From: Pirellulaceae bacterium
Lineage (GTDB): Bacteria; Planctomycetota; Planctomycetia; Pirellulales; Pirellulaceae
DNA: 51,000 nt
Assembly (NCBI GenBank): GCA_028280445.1
Contig: JANQLU010000087.1
Coordinates: forward strand, 1 to 51,000
Reading direction: 5' to 3'
Below the pieces are notes generated by a model. It had not been told where the DNA came from and did no database searches. It worked only from the letters and a program-made list of their open reading frames with translations. The stretch's first letter is position 1. Every line of letters begins with the position of its first letter. Of the stretch, positions 16,069 through 25,232 are shown piece after piece. Made by a program: the position numbers and the translations under genes.

Positions 16069-17913
16069 CTATTTCTTGGGTGCCAGATATTCCAAACGGC
16101 GTTTGAAAAACCAGTCGTTGCGAATCGCGGGAGCAAATTTTTGAGGATCGAGTGCGAATTGAAACCCGTACCCGTCTTTTAACAAGACGATTGAGTTTGA
16201 AATCAATGTCGCCTCGATGCCGGATTTTGCTTCGTAAATCGCTTGCTGCAAAACAGGGGCGGGATCCACCTGACCGGCGATTGCCAGAAATTCAGCCGCG
16301 CGAGTTCTGACAAGTGCGTCTTGATCTTTGGCACCAATTGTTTTGGCCAGTTCAAAAAACTCTTTGGCGGCTTTCCCATGACTACTGCACGCGATCAAAC
16401 CCCAATAGCGACACCAGCGATTTTCAGATTTCAAGGCGGCTTCGATTTTTTGTTTTGCGTCGTCAAATTTCAGCAAGCTCAAATCGGCGATGTCGACCAG
16501 TTGGGCGATTTGTTTTTGGTGCTTGATTCCAAAACGCGTTGGCTGATCAAACCCTGATTCGTACAGAAAACTTTCTGGAAAGAAACTTAGATCAGCAGTT
16601 GTTTTGACATGTTGGGCAAGTTTTTTCCGCAGCGAGACCAATGTCTTCTGCATCGACGGATCATTGGCAAGATTTTTCGTTTCGTAAGGATCGGTTGCCA
16701 AATCAAACAATTGTTCTGCAGCGCGTGGGCGAAAAAATTGGCTTTGTGTTGGGTTCAGTTTTCCAGATTTGTAGTGTTCACGCCATTGTTGGTAAGCCAA
16801 CATGCGATATCGATAGTTGTTTTGCAAACCGTCGAAATTAAAAGGCTGATAATTTCGAATGTATTTGTATTGCCCCTGTCGTACCGTGCGAACGAAATCG
16901 TATTTTTCGTCAAACCGATCGGCGTATCCAAATGCTGTGTCGCGCTCGTTCACTCCATCGGTTTTGACTTTCGGGCCCAGAAACGGTTTACCATCAACCT
17001 GTTTCGGTACTTCGATTCCGGCTAGGCTCAACAACGTTGGGCCGAAATCGACAAAACTGACGAAACCTTTGACGCGTGTTCCCGGTTTTGCGTCGACCAA
17101 ATGTTTGAATTTTTTTGGCACATGGACGACCAGCGGAATATGTAACCCGGTTTCATAAGCGTACCCTTTGCCGCGCGGCAGGACACCGCCGTGGTCGCTA
17201 AAGTAAAAAACAAATGTTGAATCCATCAAACCATCCGCTTGAAGTTGTTTGAGGACTTGGCCAACCTGCTGGTCCATCAAACGAATGCGGTCGTGATAAC
17301 GCGCGTAGGTGTATTGGAAAATCTTGGTAGATGGATGGATCGGTGCGACAAACACTTGGGTTGGATCGGTTGTGGTTCGCTGATTTTGCATCGTGTTTTT
17401 GTTGAAGTGCAGCGAACTTTCGTGCGTCGATTTAAAAGATTGCTTATGAAAAAACGGCTGACCCGTTTTTCGGTTTCGCCAACTCGCTTTGCGCGAAGAT
17501 TCATTCCAGACATTTTTGCCGACTTTAACGTTGTAATCAGTTTTGGCTTTATTGGTCGTGTAATACCCGGCGCGTTTGAGGTATTCGGGAAACGCTTTGA
17601 GTCCCACAGGCAACGGCACCATTTTTGAGCGTCGATGATACTGAGTTCCGATTCTGGGAGCGTAACAACTGGTGATCAATGTTGTTCTAGCGACGCTGCA
17701 AACCGGGCTATTGGAAAACGCATGCGTAAACACTAAACCGTTTTCCGACAGTTTTTTAATGTTGGGTGTCTCGGCACCGGTTTTGTCAAACAGTTGCAAA
17801 AAATGTTTGGAATTGTCTTCTGAAATCAACCAAACAAAATTGGGGCGTTCCTGGGCAGGCAAATTTCCGGTGATGGTGACGAGTAAAAACAGCAGGCAAA
17901 GTGGTTTCTTCAT
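16069..17913 (-). CDS. Secreted sulfatase (heparan N-sulfatase-like)
   Basis: This protein has 614 residues from ATG 17913, giving a signal peptide MKKPLCLLFLLVTITGNLPA; a TTG at 17928 would mask it. The alkaline-phosphatase-fold metal ligands are visible: SEDNS near 32, SDHGG near 250. The formylglycine position is Cys72 in PVCSVARTTLIT. The classical motif is C-x-P/A-x-R; here the third position is Val, an uncommon variant. The DHGG...KGYAYETGLHIPLVV block resembles N-sulfoglucosamine sulfohydrolases, so a sulfated polysaccharide is the likely substrate. A C-terminal helical extension of about 120 residues looks HEAT-like. Activity needs a formylglycine-generating enzyme encoded elsewhere. 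Confidence 0.88.
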   Translation of the reverse strand: MKKPLCLLFLLVTITGNLPAQERPNFVWLISEDNSKHFLQLFDKTGAETPNIKKLSENGLVFTHAFSNSPVCSVARTTLITSCYAPRIGTQYHRRSKMVPLPVGLKAFPEYLKRAGYYTTNKAKTDYNVKVGKNVWNESSRKASWRNRKTGQPFFHKQSFKSTHESSLHFNKNTMQNQRTTTDPTQVFVAPIHPSTKIFQYTYARYHDRIRLMDQQVGQVLKQLQADGLMDSTFVFYFSDHGGVLPRGKGYAYETGLHIPLVVHVPKKFKHLVDAKPGTRVKGFVSFVDFGPTLLSLAGIEVPKQVDGKPFLGPKVKTDGVNERDTAFGYADRFDEKYDFVRTVRQGQYKYIRNYQPFNFDGLQNNYRYRMLAYQQWREHYKSGKLNPTQSQFFRPRAAEQLFDLATDPYETKNLANDPSMQKTLVSLRKKLAQHVKTTADLSFFPESFLYESGFDQPTRFGIKHQKQIAQLVDIADLSLLKFDDAKQKIEAALKSENRWCRYWGLIACSSHGKAAKEFFELAKTIGAKDQDALVRTRAAEFLAIAGQVDPAPVLQQAIYEAKSGIEATLISNSIVLLKDGYGFQFALDPQKFAPAIRNDWFFKRRLEYLAPKK

Positions 17914-18322
17914 AGCGATGCAACTCAAGTAATTAAATATGTCATGCCATCAAATCGAAGCTCAAATGAGGCGCGTCACGCAAGTTCCGTCGGTTCGTGA
18001 TTTTGACAGGATTTACGAGACTAACAAGATACATCCTGTAAATCCTGATCATCCTGTCAAAAAAACAGACCTGATCTATCCGCATTGAAATTCACACGGT
18101 TTTCCAACGCCAGAATTCTTGCATGTCGCAAAACACGACGATGCCATTCAGCAAGTTTTTCGCACATTAATTTATCTCGTTTTTTTTCGATTGCCGACCA
18201 ATTCGCTAACAAAGCTGCGTTTTTTCACCGGTATCATCAGCTCAATGAACTCAAAAAAATATCTCTAATAATCTTCTGCCGAGATCGTTAAACACACGAA
18301 CAAGGACTGACAAAGGAACTGA
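17914..18322. other. Divergent intergenic region between sulfatase and sigma factor
   Basis: No gene is supported. A family-D inverted repeat lies at 18001-18062. The stretch 18180-18322 should hold the sigma-gene promoter, but I see no clear -35/-10 pair. Confidence 0.4.
18001..18062. repeat. Family-D inverted repeat (GACAGGAT...ATCCTGTC)
   Basis: TTTTGACAGGAT (18001-18012) pairs with ATCCTGTCAAAA (18051-18062); the interior TGTAAATCCTGATC is the usual filling of this widespread bacterial repeat type. A second copy lies at 27511-27568. Confidence 0.75.
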
Positions 18323-18883
18323 ATGAACGTCGATCCGCAGCACCATGGCAACTGCTGGATAACCTCGGCGCTGGATGCGTACGAAAGTCGTCTGCTGCGC
18401 TATGTGATGGGAATGGTGGGTGATATCAACATTGCTCGCGAAATTACTCAGGAAACTTTTTTGCGTCTTTGTTCGCAGCGGCAGCCAGAAAAACAGGCGG
18501 AAATCCAATCGCGATTGGCCAGTTGGTTGTTTCGGGTCAGCCGCAATGCTGCTATCGACTATTTGCGAAAGGAGAGGCGGATGCAAACCACTGATGTCAA
18601 TTCGATCGACCAATTGGTCGGTCAAGACAACTCAGGCGATGCGCTGTCCGACGGCGATCCATTGGTTGCTTCGGAGCAAGCTAACTCACTCGGCCAGCAA
18701 ATCAAAAAACTACCGGCGAGCCAACAGGAAGTGATTCGGTTGCGGTTTGAAAATCAGATGTCTTACAAACAAATCGCTGAAATCACCGGGCACACGACAT
18801 CTAACGTCGGTTTCATGCTACACACGGCCATCAAAAAATTGCGCGGCGTGCTTGCGCCGGAAATGACCCAACCGAAAACTTGA
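18323..18883 (+). CDS. ECF-type RNA polymerase sigma factor
   Basis: This 186-residue protein has an ATG at 18323 with AAAGGAAC eight bases upstream. Region 2 is ESRLLRYVMGMVGD...AREITQETFLRLC (core binding) then SWLFRVSRNAAIDYLRKERR (-10 recognition). Region 4 is LPASQQEVIRLRFENQMSYKQIAEITG...VGFMLHTAIKKLR, a helix-turn-helix that reads the -35. It directs RNA polymerase to a dedicated promoter set. The next gene, 41 bases downstream, starts with an anti-sigma-like segment and a membrane helix, so it probably holds this sigma factor at the membrane until a signal arrives. The promoters it reads are not evident in the window. Confidence 0.9.
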   Translation: MNVDPQHHGNCWITSALDAYESRLLRYVMGMVGDINIAREITQETFLRLCSQRQPEKQAEIQSRLASWLFRVSRNAAIDYLRKERRMQTTDVNSIDQLVGQDNSGDALSDGDPLVASEQANSLGQQIKKLPASQQEVIRLRFENQMSYKQIAEITGHTTSNVGFMLHTAIKKLRGVLAPEMTQPKT

Positions 18884-18924
18884 TTTAAAACAGCCTCCAA
18901 TCGAATTATATATTTGTCACGATC

Positions 18925-21900
18925 ATGAATAAAAAACTTCCACTTATCAACGATCCACGCCTGACGGCTTATGTCCTGGGCGAATTGAATGAAACCGAAT
19001 CGGCAGAAATTCAACAGGCGATCGAACAATCAGCAGAACTCCAAGCGGAAATCAAGCAAATTCGCGCGGTATGTCAATTACTGGACAACGAGTTTGCCAC
19101 GGTCGACAACGAACATCAATTGACGTCCGAGCAACGTGAACAAATCGCGGGTGCGATTGCAAATACGGAAATGGACGACGAAAAAGTTTCTGTGGCGGCC
19201 AAACAACAGTCCAAACAAACGGCATCGACGAACCGGCATTTTGCGTCGCGTTTTCGCTGGGCGATTGCCGTCTGCGTGATGCTGTTGATCGGGATACCTG
19301 CCGCACTTGTTTTATTTGGCAACGCCGGACCATTTTTTCAGGTAGCCCATAACGCGGATATGAAAAAAGAAAATGATTCGAGTTGGGCGCTAGAATCGCC
19401 AGTGAAGTCGAAATCAAAATCAGAACCAGAAGTGTTTGACGAGGTGTTTGACGATTCGAGTTCCATAGGGGACGGGAAACGTGCCGCGTCTGGATATTTT
19501 TCAGAGCGCGAATCTTCGGTGATGCCCAATCCCGCCAAACCTTCATTGTTGGAAATCCAGTTGAACACAAGTCCCCAGGTGAGGCTTAATAAGTTCGACG
19601 AGGGTGGAGGTGGATTTCGTGGATTTGGTGGAGGTGGATTTGGTGGAGGTAAATTTAATGAATTTGGCGGCGATTTTTCCAAATCACCCAGTAGCGGTGA
19701 TTTCGCAATCGAGCTTAAACCGTCCGCAATTTCAGGCAGAACTGGCGAACCCGCTACCGGCAATGACGGTAAAAAAACATTGGTATTTCCCGATTCGGAA
19801 GAATGGCAGCGATATAAATCGTTGCGGGCCAAATACTCAAACATTCGTCTGCTGGACAACGCCAACGACGAAGCGTGGATCGCAAAAGGGTTGGCCGAAA
19901 AGGTTTTGGTCAAAGACTTGGTATGGTTGGACAAAAGCCAACGGGATTGGTTTGAAAAATCGGGTGGCAACAAAGGACTTGACGGGCAAGCACTGGGACA
20001 GGCGCTAGAAAAGGCGCGAAAAAAACAACGCGTCGAAATCTTGGCGCAATTGCGAGAAATCAATAAAGAGCGGCAGGCGGTAGTCGACAAACTAGGTGCA
20101 GGCCGCCACAAATCGGTCGAGGATTTGGATTTGCGGATTAAATTTCTCAACCATTTTCTCACCAAAACGATTGATGCCAAACCGAAATCTTGGAAGCGTG
20201 TAAAAGCGGTTCCCAATACGTCGCGTTTGATGATCGGCGACAAAGAGGAATTGGGGATCACCGGAATGCAAGTCAACGTCCAAATCGATGGCTTTCGTGC
20301 TCGCGTAGTGATCGATTACTTTTTCTACAATGATCGCGATCAACAACTCGAAGGTTCGTTTAAATTGCGATTACCCAACGACGCGTCGCCTTACTATTTT
20401 GCTTTCGGACAAAGTCGTTTTGACTTTACGCCCGACGCCCGCGACCTCGATACCCGGATGGAACGTGAATTTGTGCGGCCAGCTGACGGAACGCGATTTG
20501 TCAGCTTGGAGCCGGGCAGTATTCGAGATTTGCGAAAAGGGGCCTGGGACGATGTCAAAGAAGCGCGGATGGTTCCCAAGCAAAAAGCCGCGTTCGCTTA
20601 TCAACAAACAACAAAACGTCGCATCGACCCGGCCTTGGTGGAATGGGCCGGTGCCGGAGTTTTCAATGCCAAAGTTTTCCCGTTGGCGCCCAAGAAACTG
20701 CATCGTGTTGTTGTTGGGTACGATGTCAATTTGACACAAGTGGATGATCGTTGGGTCTATCAATTGGCTTTGCCCGAACAGGCCGGCGATTGTCAAATCG
20801 ATGTGCGTGTGGCCTCGACGGATCAGGTCGAAGTGTCTCCTGCGGTGGAACTCGATAAATTTGACGAAACGGCTAATTTCCATCTCGATAACCCCACTCA
20901 GAAAGCTTACTCTGTCAGCATTCCGGCAGAACGAGGAATCGTGTTGACGCGAACCGTGGATGATGATTTGTCAGTGTTTGCGACGCGCGTCCAATTGCCG
21001 CTGAAATCGAAATCACAGACGTCATCGAAACATGCTGTTTTCCTGGTCGATACGTCGCTCAGTTCACGCCCCGAGAAATTCAATCTTTGGTTAAAGATGT
21101 TGACTCGGTTGTTGAAAGACAATCGCGATTCATTGAAACGTTTCAACGTCGTGTTCTTCAATGTGGAATCGTATTGGTGGAAACCCAGTTTTGTAGATAA
21201 CACCGAGAAAAACGTCGACCTGCTGATGAACCACTGTAACACTTTGGTTCTCGAAGGGGCGACGGATTTGTACTCGGCCATTCGTTTGGCGACAACGACG
21301 TCTTGGTCCGCTGCCGATGCGGACGCTCGTCCCGATTTGTTTTTGCTCAGCGACGGTGCGGCGACTTGGGGAGAAACCAATTTGCAACTGATCGCTCGCT
21401 TGCTCGACCGCAAATCGGTCGGCAGTATGTTTGCCTACCAGGCAGGAATGTCTGGTACGTCCATTCGCGCGTTGCAGTTTTTGACGGCAAAAACCGGCGG
21501 CGCCGTTTTTTCGGTGATCGGCGAAGATGAAACCAAAAAAGCGGCCCGAGCACATCGCAATCAACCTTGGCGATTGGTTGACATTTCAGCAACCGGTGCC
21601 AGTGATGTGATGACGGCTGGGCGAGTTCAATGGGTGTACCCCGGACAGTCCATGATGGTCGTGGGGCGTGGTGCTCCGAAAGGCGAACTTGTTTTCAAAT
21701 TGGAAAACAATGATCGAGAACAAACGCTCAAAATTCCGGTTGCCAAGAAACACGAAACGGAATTGGCTGTTCGCGCTTACGGCCAGGTTTCAGTAGGTCA
21801 ACTGGAAAATCTCGGCGATGTCGTTAATGATTTTTCGACGGCTTACGCTCGCCATTTCCGAGTGACCGGTCAAACTTGCTCGCTGCTGATGCTTGATAGT

Positions 21901-23046
21901 GAAGCGGATTACAAACGTTTTAATATCAAACCAGAGAATGATCAATTTGTGGTCACGTCGAAACCGTGTAGCAAAGTCATCGATAACGAGCTGTCTAAAA
22001 ATGCAGCGGCGATGGCCGATCCCAAAGCGATGTTGAAAATGTGGCTGGAACAATTGGAATCCGCGCCACAAATCAATTTCAAAATTCCGACGGCGTTGCG
22101 GCTGGCCATTGAAAAAGTCCAAGTGCCTGTCGTTTCCGGAAAATTGAATTGCCAGTGGCGCAGCAGCGATCAATACTCGGCCGAGTTTTTGAAAATGCTC
22201 GAAGGCCAAAAATTGACATACGACAAACTGGTTGCCGAAGCCAAAAAACGTCGCGCCGAAGCGTCGGAGGACGATGCGATCAAAGTGTTGTCAAATCTGA
22301 TCGAGCAAAACCCTGGTAATTTACAGCTGATTCGAGACGTTGCCATGATGGCCATGGAATTCGATCGGCCGGAACAAGCGTATCCGTTGTTGAAAACAGT
22401 CGCGTTCGCCAGACCGTTTAATGCCGTAGTTTATACGGCTTTGGCCAGATGTTTGACCGAAATGGGCAATGTCGATTTGGCGATGGTGTTTTTCGAAATT
22501 GCCGTCACGGGAACATTTGACAAAGCCAGTTTCCGCCAAATCGCGACAACCCAATACATCGGACTGCTCAAGCAGATTGAGCGTGGCGAACATCAAACGC
22601 AATTGAAAGGGTATGCGACGAGCCGATTGAAATCACTTGTCAACAACGCCACCAACAAAAACAACATGATCGTCGACAAAGCGGATATTTTGATCACGAT
22701 GATGTGGAATACCGATCGTTCGGACGTGGATTTGCATGTCATTGATTCTGCGGGTGAAGAATGTTACTACCAGCACAATCGGACCAAGATGGGCGGACGA
22801 ATCACCAGCGATGTCACCGACGGTTACGGCCCGGAAATGTTTTGGCTGCCTCGCGCAAAACCGGGCCGTTACCAGGTGAAAATTAATTACTTCGGCAGCG
22901 ACAATCTGCGAACGAATATGCGGAGCAAGGTACACGTCACGGTTTATCGAAATTTCGGAACGACCGAGCAGACCATGACCCGCAAAACAATTTCGTTGGG
23001 ACGCGCCAAAGAAAAACGAACGGTAATGGAATTTCGTGTGAAATAA
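18925..23046 (+). CDS. Giant membrane protein: anti-sigma-like N-terminus, VIT, vWA, TPR-like and DUF2135 domains
   Basis: This protein has 1373 residues. Residues 1-50 (DPRLTAYVLGELNETESAEI...) resemble the helical start of planctomycete anti-sigma factors but lack the zinc HxxxCxxC motif. One transmembrane helix spans 111-132. A glycine-rich linker follows (GGGGFRGFGGGGFGGG, about 230-245). A VIT domain occupies about 425-605. A von Willebrand A domain occupies about 700-860, with a MIDAS motif DTSLS at 708, TD near 780 and LSDG near 809. TPR-like helices span about 1115-1210, and a DUF2135 domain about 1250-1370 (SDVDLHVIDSAGEECYY). The cytosolic N-terminus would bind the sigma factor at 18323, while the outer part senses or binds metal-dependent partners. 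A strong terminator follows at 23074. Domain calls are firm; the signal is unknown. Confidence 0.85.
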   Translation: MNKKLPLINDPRLTAYVLGELNETESAEIQQAIEQSAELQAEIKQIRAVCQLLDNEFATVDNEHQLTSEQREQIAGAIANTEMDDEKVSVAAKQQSKQTASTNRHFASRFRWAIAVCVMLLIGIPAALVLFGNAGPFFQVAHNADMKKENDSSWALESPVKSKSKSEPEVFDEVFDDSSSIGDGKRAASGYFSERESSVMPNPAKPSLLEIQLNTSPQVRLNKFDEGGGGFRGFGGGGFGGGKFNEFGGDFSKSPSSGDFAIELKPSAISGRTGEPATGNDGKKTLVFPDSEEWQRYKSLRAKYSNIRLLDNANDEAWIAKGLAEKVLVKDLVWLDKSQRDWFEKSGGNKGLDGQALGQALEKARKKQRVEILAQLREINKERQAVVDKLGAGRHKSVEDLDLRIKFLNHFLTKTIDAKPKSWKRVKAVPNTSRLMIGDKEELGITGMQVNVQIDGFRARVVIDYFFYNDRDQQLEGSFKLRLPNDASPYYFAFGQSRFDFTPDARDLDTRMEREFVRPADGTRFVSLEPGSIRDLRKGAWDDVKEARMVPKQKAAFAYQQTTKRRIDPALVEWAGAGVFNAKVFPLAPKKLHRVVVGYDVNLTQVDDRWVYQLALPEQAGDCQIDVRVASTDQVEVSPAVELDKFDETANFHLDNPTQKAYSVSIPAERGIVLTRTVDDDLSVFATRVQLPLKSKSQTSSKHAVFLVDTSLSSRPEKFNLWLKMLTRLLKDNRDSLKRFNVVFFNVESYWWKPSFVDNTEKNVDLLMNHCNTLVLEGATDLYSAIRLATTTSWSAADADARPDLFLLSDGAATWGETNLQLIARLLDRKSVGSMFAYQAGMSGTSIRALQFLTAKTGGAVFSVIGEDETKKAARAHRNQPWRLVDISATGASDVMTAGRVQWVYPGQSMMVVGRGAPKGELVFKLENNDREQTLKIPVAKKHETELAVRAYGQVSVGQLENLGDVVNDFSTAYARHFRVTGQTCSLLMLDSEADYKRFNIKPENDQFVVTSKPCSKVIDNELSKNAAAMADPKAMLKMWLEQLESAPQINFKIPTALRLAIEKVQVPVVSGKLNCQWRSSDQYSAEFLKMLEGQKLTYDKLVAEAKKRRAEASEDDAIKVLSNLIEQNPGNLQLIRDVAMMAMEFDRPEQAYPLLKTVAFARPFNAVVYTALARCLTEMGNVDLAMVFFEIAVTGTFDKASFRQIATTQYIGLLKQIERGEHQTQLKGYATSRLKSLVNNATNKNNMIVDKADILITMMWNTDRSDVDLHVIDSAGEECYYQHNRTKMGGRITSDVTDGYGPEMFWLPRAKPGRYQVKINYFGSDNLRTNMRSKVHVTVYRNFGTTEQTMTRKTISLGRAKEKRTVMEFRVK

Positions 23047-23073
23047 CCCACCTCGTTTCTCGGGCAAGGTACA

Positions 23074-23103
23074 AACGGCTGGTTTCAACCAGCCGTTTTT
23101 TTT
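23074..23103 (+). terminator. Intrinsic terminator of the sigma/anti-sigma operon
   Basis: A perfect 11-bp stem, AACGGCTGGTT (23074-23084) with AACCAGCCGTT (23087-23097), runs into a T-tract ending at 23103, 28 bases after the stop. Confidence 0.85.
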
Positions 23104-23104
23104 C

Positions 23105-23129
23105 GGGAGGGCGAGGCTCCTGCCGAGCC
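23105..23129 (+). repeat. Family-A GC-rich repeat, single copy
   Basis: This 25-base unit is identical to 14697-14721. It contains its own short dyad (GGCTC...GAGCC) and directly follows the terminator. Confidence 0.8.
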
Positions 23130-23160
23130 GATTGTGTTGGGAAAGCGAGGTCAGCAACCC

Positions 23161-23250
23161 GTGAGCGGCAAGGCGTTAGCCGCCGGTACGAACTGCTAAC
23201 GAACCGGCGGCTAGCGCCTTGCCGCTCACGCTTCGTGCTCGTATCGGTCG
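23161..23250. repeat. Long hairpin (family F) followed by a family-B tail
   Basis: Positions 23161-23187 and 23203-23229 are reverse complements over 27 bases with one G-T position (core GCGGCAAGGCG...CGCCTTGCCGC). The flank GCTTCGTGCTCGTATC (23230-23245) then CGCAAATGATT resembles the right ends of the family-B palindromes at 34752 and 39540. The element lies between convergent genes. Confidence 0.75.
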
Positions 23251-23280
23251 CAAATGATTATCTCTTCGATTCTACGCACA

Positions 23281-23799
23281 TCAACAATCGCCGCGAAGTA
23301 ACCTCTGATTCGTCTGCCGCCTCACAACATCCGGATCACTCACAAAATTAACACTCAACTCGTGTTGGATATAGCACATCGGTAAACGATGATGAAGCGC
23401 ACCATGTCTGATAAATTCCACATACCAACAGTACGGTTCTAAATCTTCGTCCAGCGACTCTTGGCGAGCAATGTAGGCCAATGCCCGTGTCCGATGTTGA
23501 TCGCTGATGAAGACATCGACGGCCACCTCGTCATAGCCGATTCCCAAAGACTCGTAGTTGTCGAGGGCCGATTTATCCTGCTTGCTCATTTGGTAAACGA
23601 CGCCCCAGACTCGATCTCGGATGTCACCGGTAAACGACGCGTCGGCCTTCGACGAGCCATCAACACTTCGCTTACGAAACATGATTCGCCGCGAATGTAC
23701 ATATCCAATATTCAAAACAGTCGCGCTGGGCGCTCTGTCCCTCATTCGATGAATATGCAAATTCGAACCGTAAGCAAAAACTAGAATTTTTTGATCCAT
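23281..23799 (-). CDS. Gamma-glutamylcyclotransferase-like (AIG2/GGCT fold) protein
   Basis: This protein has 172 residues from ATG 23799, since the fold begins right there (DQKILVFAYGSNL); a much longer upstream open frame to 24090 adds 97 residues of unlikely, Cys-rich sequence. YGSNL is the substrate-binding loop of the GGCT family, which forms 5-oxoproline from gamma-glutamyl compounds. The catalytic acid is probably the Glu in LDNYESLGIGYDEV, the usual YE.....Y motif. Later residues (RTRALAYIARQE...PYCWYVEFIRHGA) fit the family's C-terminal strands. It could act on glutathione breakdown or gamma-glutamylamines; the real substrate is unknown. It stands alone, convergent with the anti-sigma gene. 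Confidence 0.8.
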   Translation of the reverse strand: MDQKILVFAYGSNLHIHRMRDRAPSATVLNIGYVHSRRIMFRKRSVDGSSKADASFTGDIRDRVWGVVYQMSKQDKSALDNYESLGIGYDEVAVDVFISDQHRTRALAYIARQESLDEDLEPYCWYVEFIRHGALHHRLPMCYIQHELSVNFVSDPDVVRRQTNQRLLRGDC

Positions 23800-24107
23800 T
23801 AATTGTTTTGCCCAGTCAATCTTCAAAAATGGCGATTCTGATGGCAAGAATTCTTTGATTAAGTGATAACCGAGACAGCAGAATAGTTCACAACAATCAA
23901 ATTTGAAATAGAGATTGAATGAACCTAATTGTCGCAAGTGATGTTGGATACATTGGAGGATGCGCGAATTCACGTTAGATTCGGTTATGATATCAGGTAT
24001 GGTTTCGCAAACATAGAAATGGAATTCGTTCCGTCGCAGGAGCGATGCGAAACATTTGCAACGGAATATCCAATCATCAATGAATGCCAACCCTCAAAGG
24101 CATACGA
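23800..24107. other. Divergent gap between GGCT-like gene and exporter operon
   Basis: No gene is supported. Long open frames cross it, but their composition is poor. The gap must carry both promoters, yet I see no clear boxes. AAAGG at about 24095 is the ribosome binding site of the next gene. Confidence 0.4.
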
Positions 24108-25232
24108 ATGGTTCGACGAATTATCTTTTTTACAGTGATTGTCGTAGCGTTAATTGCGCTGATCGTTTACAGCCAAATACAACCGCAATCCAATTATGTA
24201 TCTGGATTGATCGAATCAGAAGAAATTCGACTTGGGTCGCGGATTGGTGGTCGGGTAAAGCGGGTATTGGTGGCTGAAGGCGATCGCGTAACCAAGTCGA
24301 TGCCGTTGGTTGAGTTTGAACCTTATGATTTAAATGAACGTGAACAGCAAGCTGTGTCGGTTTTGGCGGAACGGGAAGCCGTTTTGAAAAAGATGAAAAC
24401 GGGCATGCGCGACGAGGAAATTGCTCAAGCCAAATCTCGCTACGATCGAGCTCGCGAGCAATTGAGTTTGACCCAAGAAGGCGCTCGACCCGAAGAAATC
24501 ACTGCGGCAGAAAACCGACTGACCGTTGCAAAATCAGAACTCAAGCTTGCTAAACGAGAGTACGATCGTATTTCCTCATTACATCAGCAGAATGCGATAT
24601 CCAAATCCGAATTTGACTCGGCCGACCAGAAATGGAAATCTGCCGTGGCCTTGGTCGATGTGCGGAAAAGTGAATTGAAAATTCTGAAAGATGGGGCCCG
24701 GAAACAGGAAATTGAAATTGCCAAAGCGAATGTCGAAGACTTGCGGCTGGCCTGGGAACTCGCAAAAAAAGGATTCCGGACCGAAGACATCGAACAAGCA
24801 CAAGCCGCACGTGACTCGGCGGCCGCATCGCTGGAAGCCATCCGTTCTCAGAAGCGAGAATTGGTTCTGTACGCTCCGGCAGACGGGATCATCGACTCGC
24901 TTGACCTGCAGCCGGGCGATTTGGTTGGCCCCAACGCTCCGGTCATGACGATGCTTTCGACCAAAAACTTGAAAGTCCGGGCCTATGTTCCGCAGCGGTT
25001 TTTGCAATTGAAAGTTGGCCAAGAACTGCGAATCACAGTCGACAGTTTCCCTGGTGAAGATTTCCAAGGCGAAGTCACATTCATTTCAAACCAAGCGGAG
25101 TTTACTCCCAGCAATGTGCAAACTCCCGATGATCGAGCCAAACAAGTTTACCGAATTCGTGTCACGCTCAACGGAGATACAGACAAATTGCGTCCAGGAA
25201 TGACCACCAACGTCTGGCTTGATCCAAAATGA
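24108..25232 (+). CDS. HlyD-family periplasmic adaptor (membrane fusion protein) of an ABC exporter
   Basis: This protein has 374 residues from ATG 24108 (AAAGG upstream); an ATG at 24084 would add eight. One N-terminal membrane anchor (RRIIFFTVIVVALIALIVYS) is followed by a lipoyl/barrel-sandwich half (LGSRIGGRVKRVLVAEGDRV). A long alpha-helical coiled coil covers residues 75-245, with two internal repeats of a DEEIAQAKSRYDRAREQL-like unit. The second lipoyl half is ELVLYAPADGIIDSLDLQPGD, and a beta-barrel domain follows. It should bridge the inner-membrane ABC transporter encoded next (four-base overlap, ATGA) to an outer-membrane channel, as in YbhG/YhiI systems. No TolC-like channel is in the window. 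Confidence 0.85.
   Translation: MVRRIIFFTVIVVALIALIVYSQIQPQSNYVSGLIESEEIRLGSRIGGRVKRVLVAEGDRVTKSMPLVEFEPYDLNEREQQAVSVLAEREAVLKKMKTGMRDEEIAQAKSRYDRAREQLSLTQEGARPEEITAAENRLTVAKSELKLAKREYDRISSLHQQNAISKSEFDSADQKWKSAVALVDVRKSELKILKDGARKQEIEIAKANVEDLRLAWELAKKGFRTEDIEQAQAARDSAAASLEAIRSQKRELVLYAPADGIIDSLDLQPGDLVGPNAPVMTMLSTKNLKVRAYVPQRFLQLKVGQELRITVDSFPGEDFQGEVTFISNQAEFTPSNVQTPDDRAKQVYRIRVTLNGDTDKLRPGMTTNVWLDPK

Noticed and set aside
23800..24090. N-terminal extension of the GGCT-like protein
   Set aside because: The extra 97 residues are Cys- and Phe-rich and the fold begins at the ATG at 23799.
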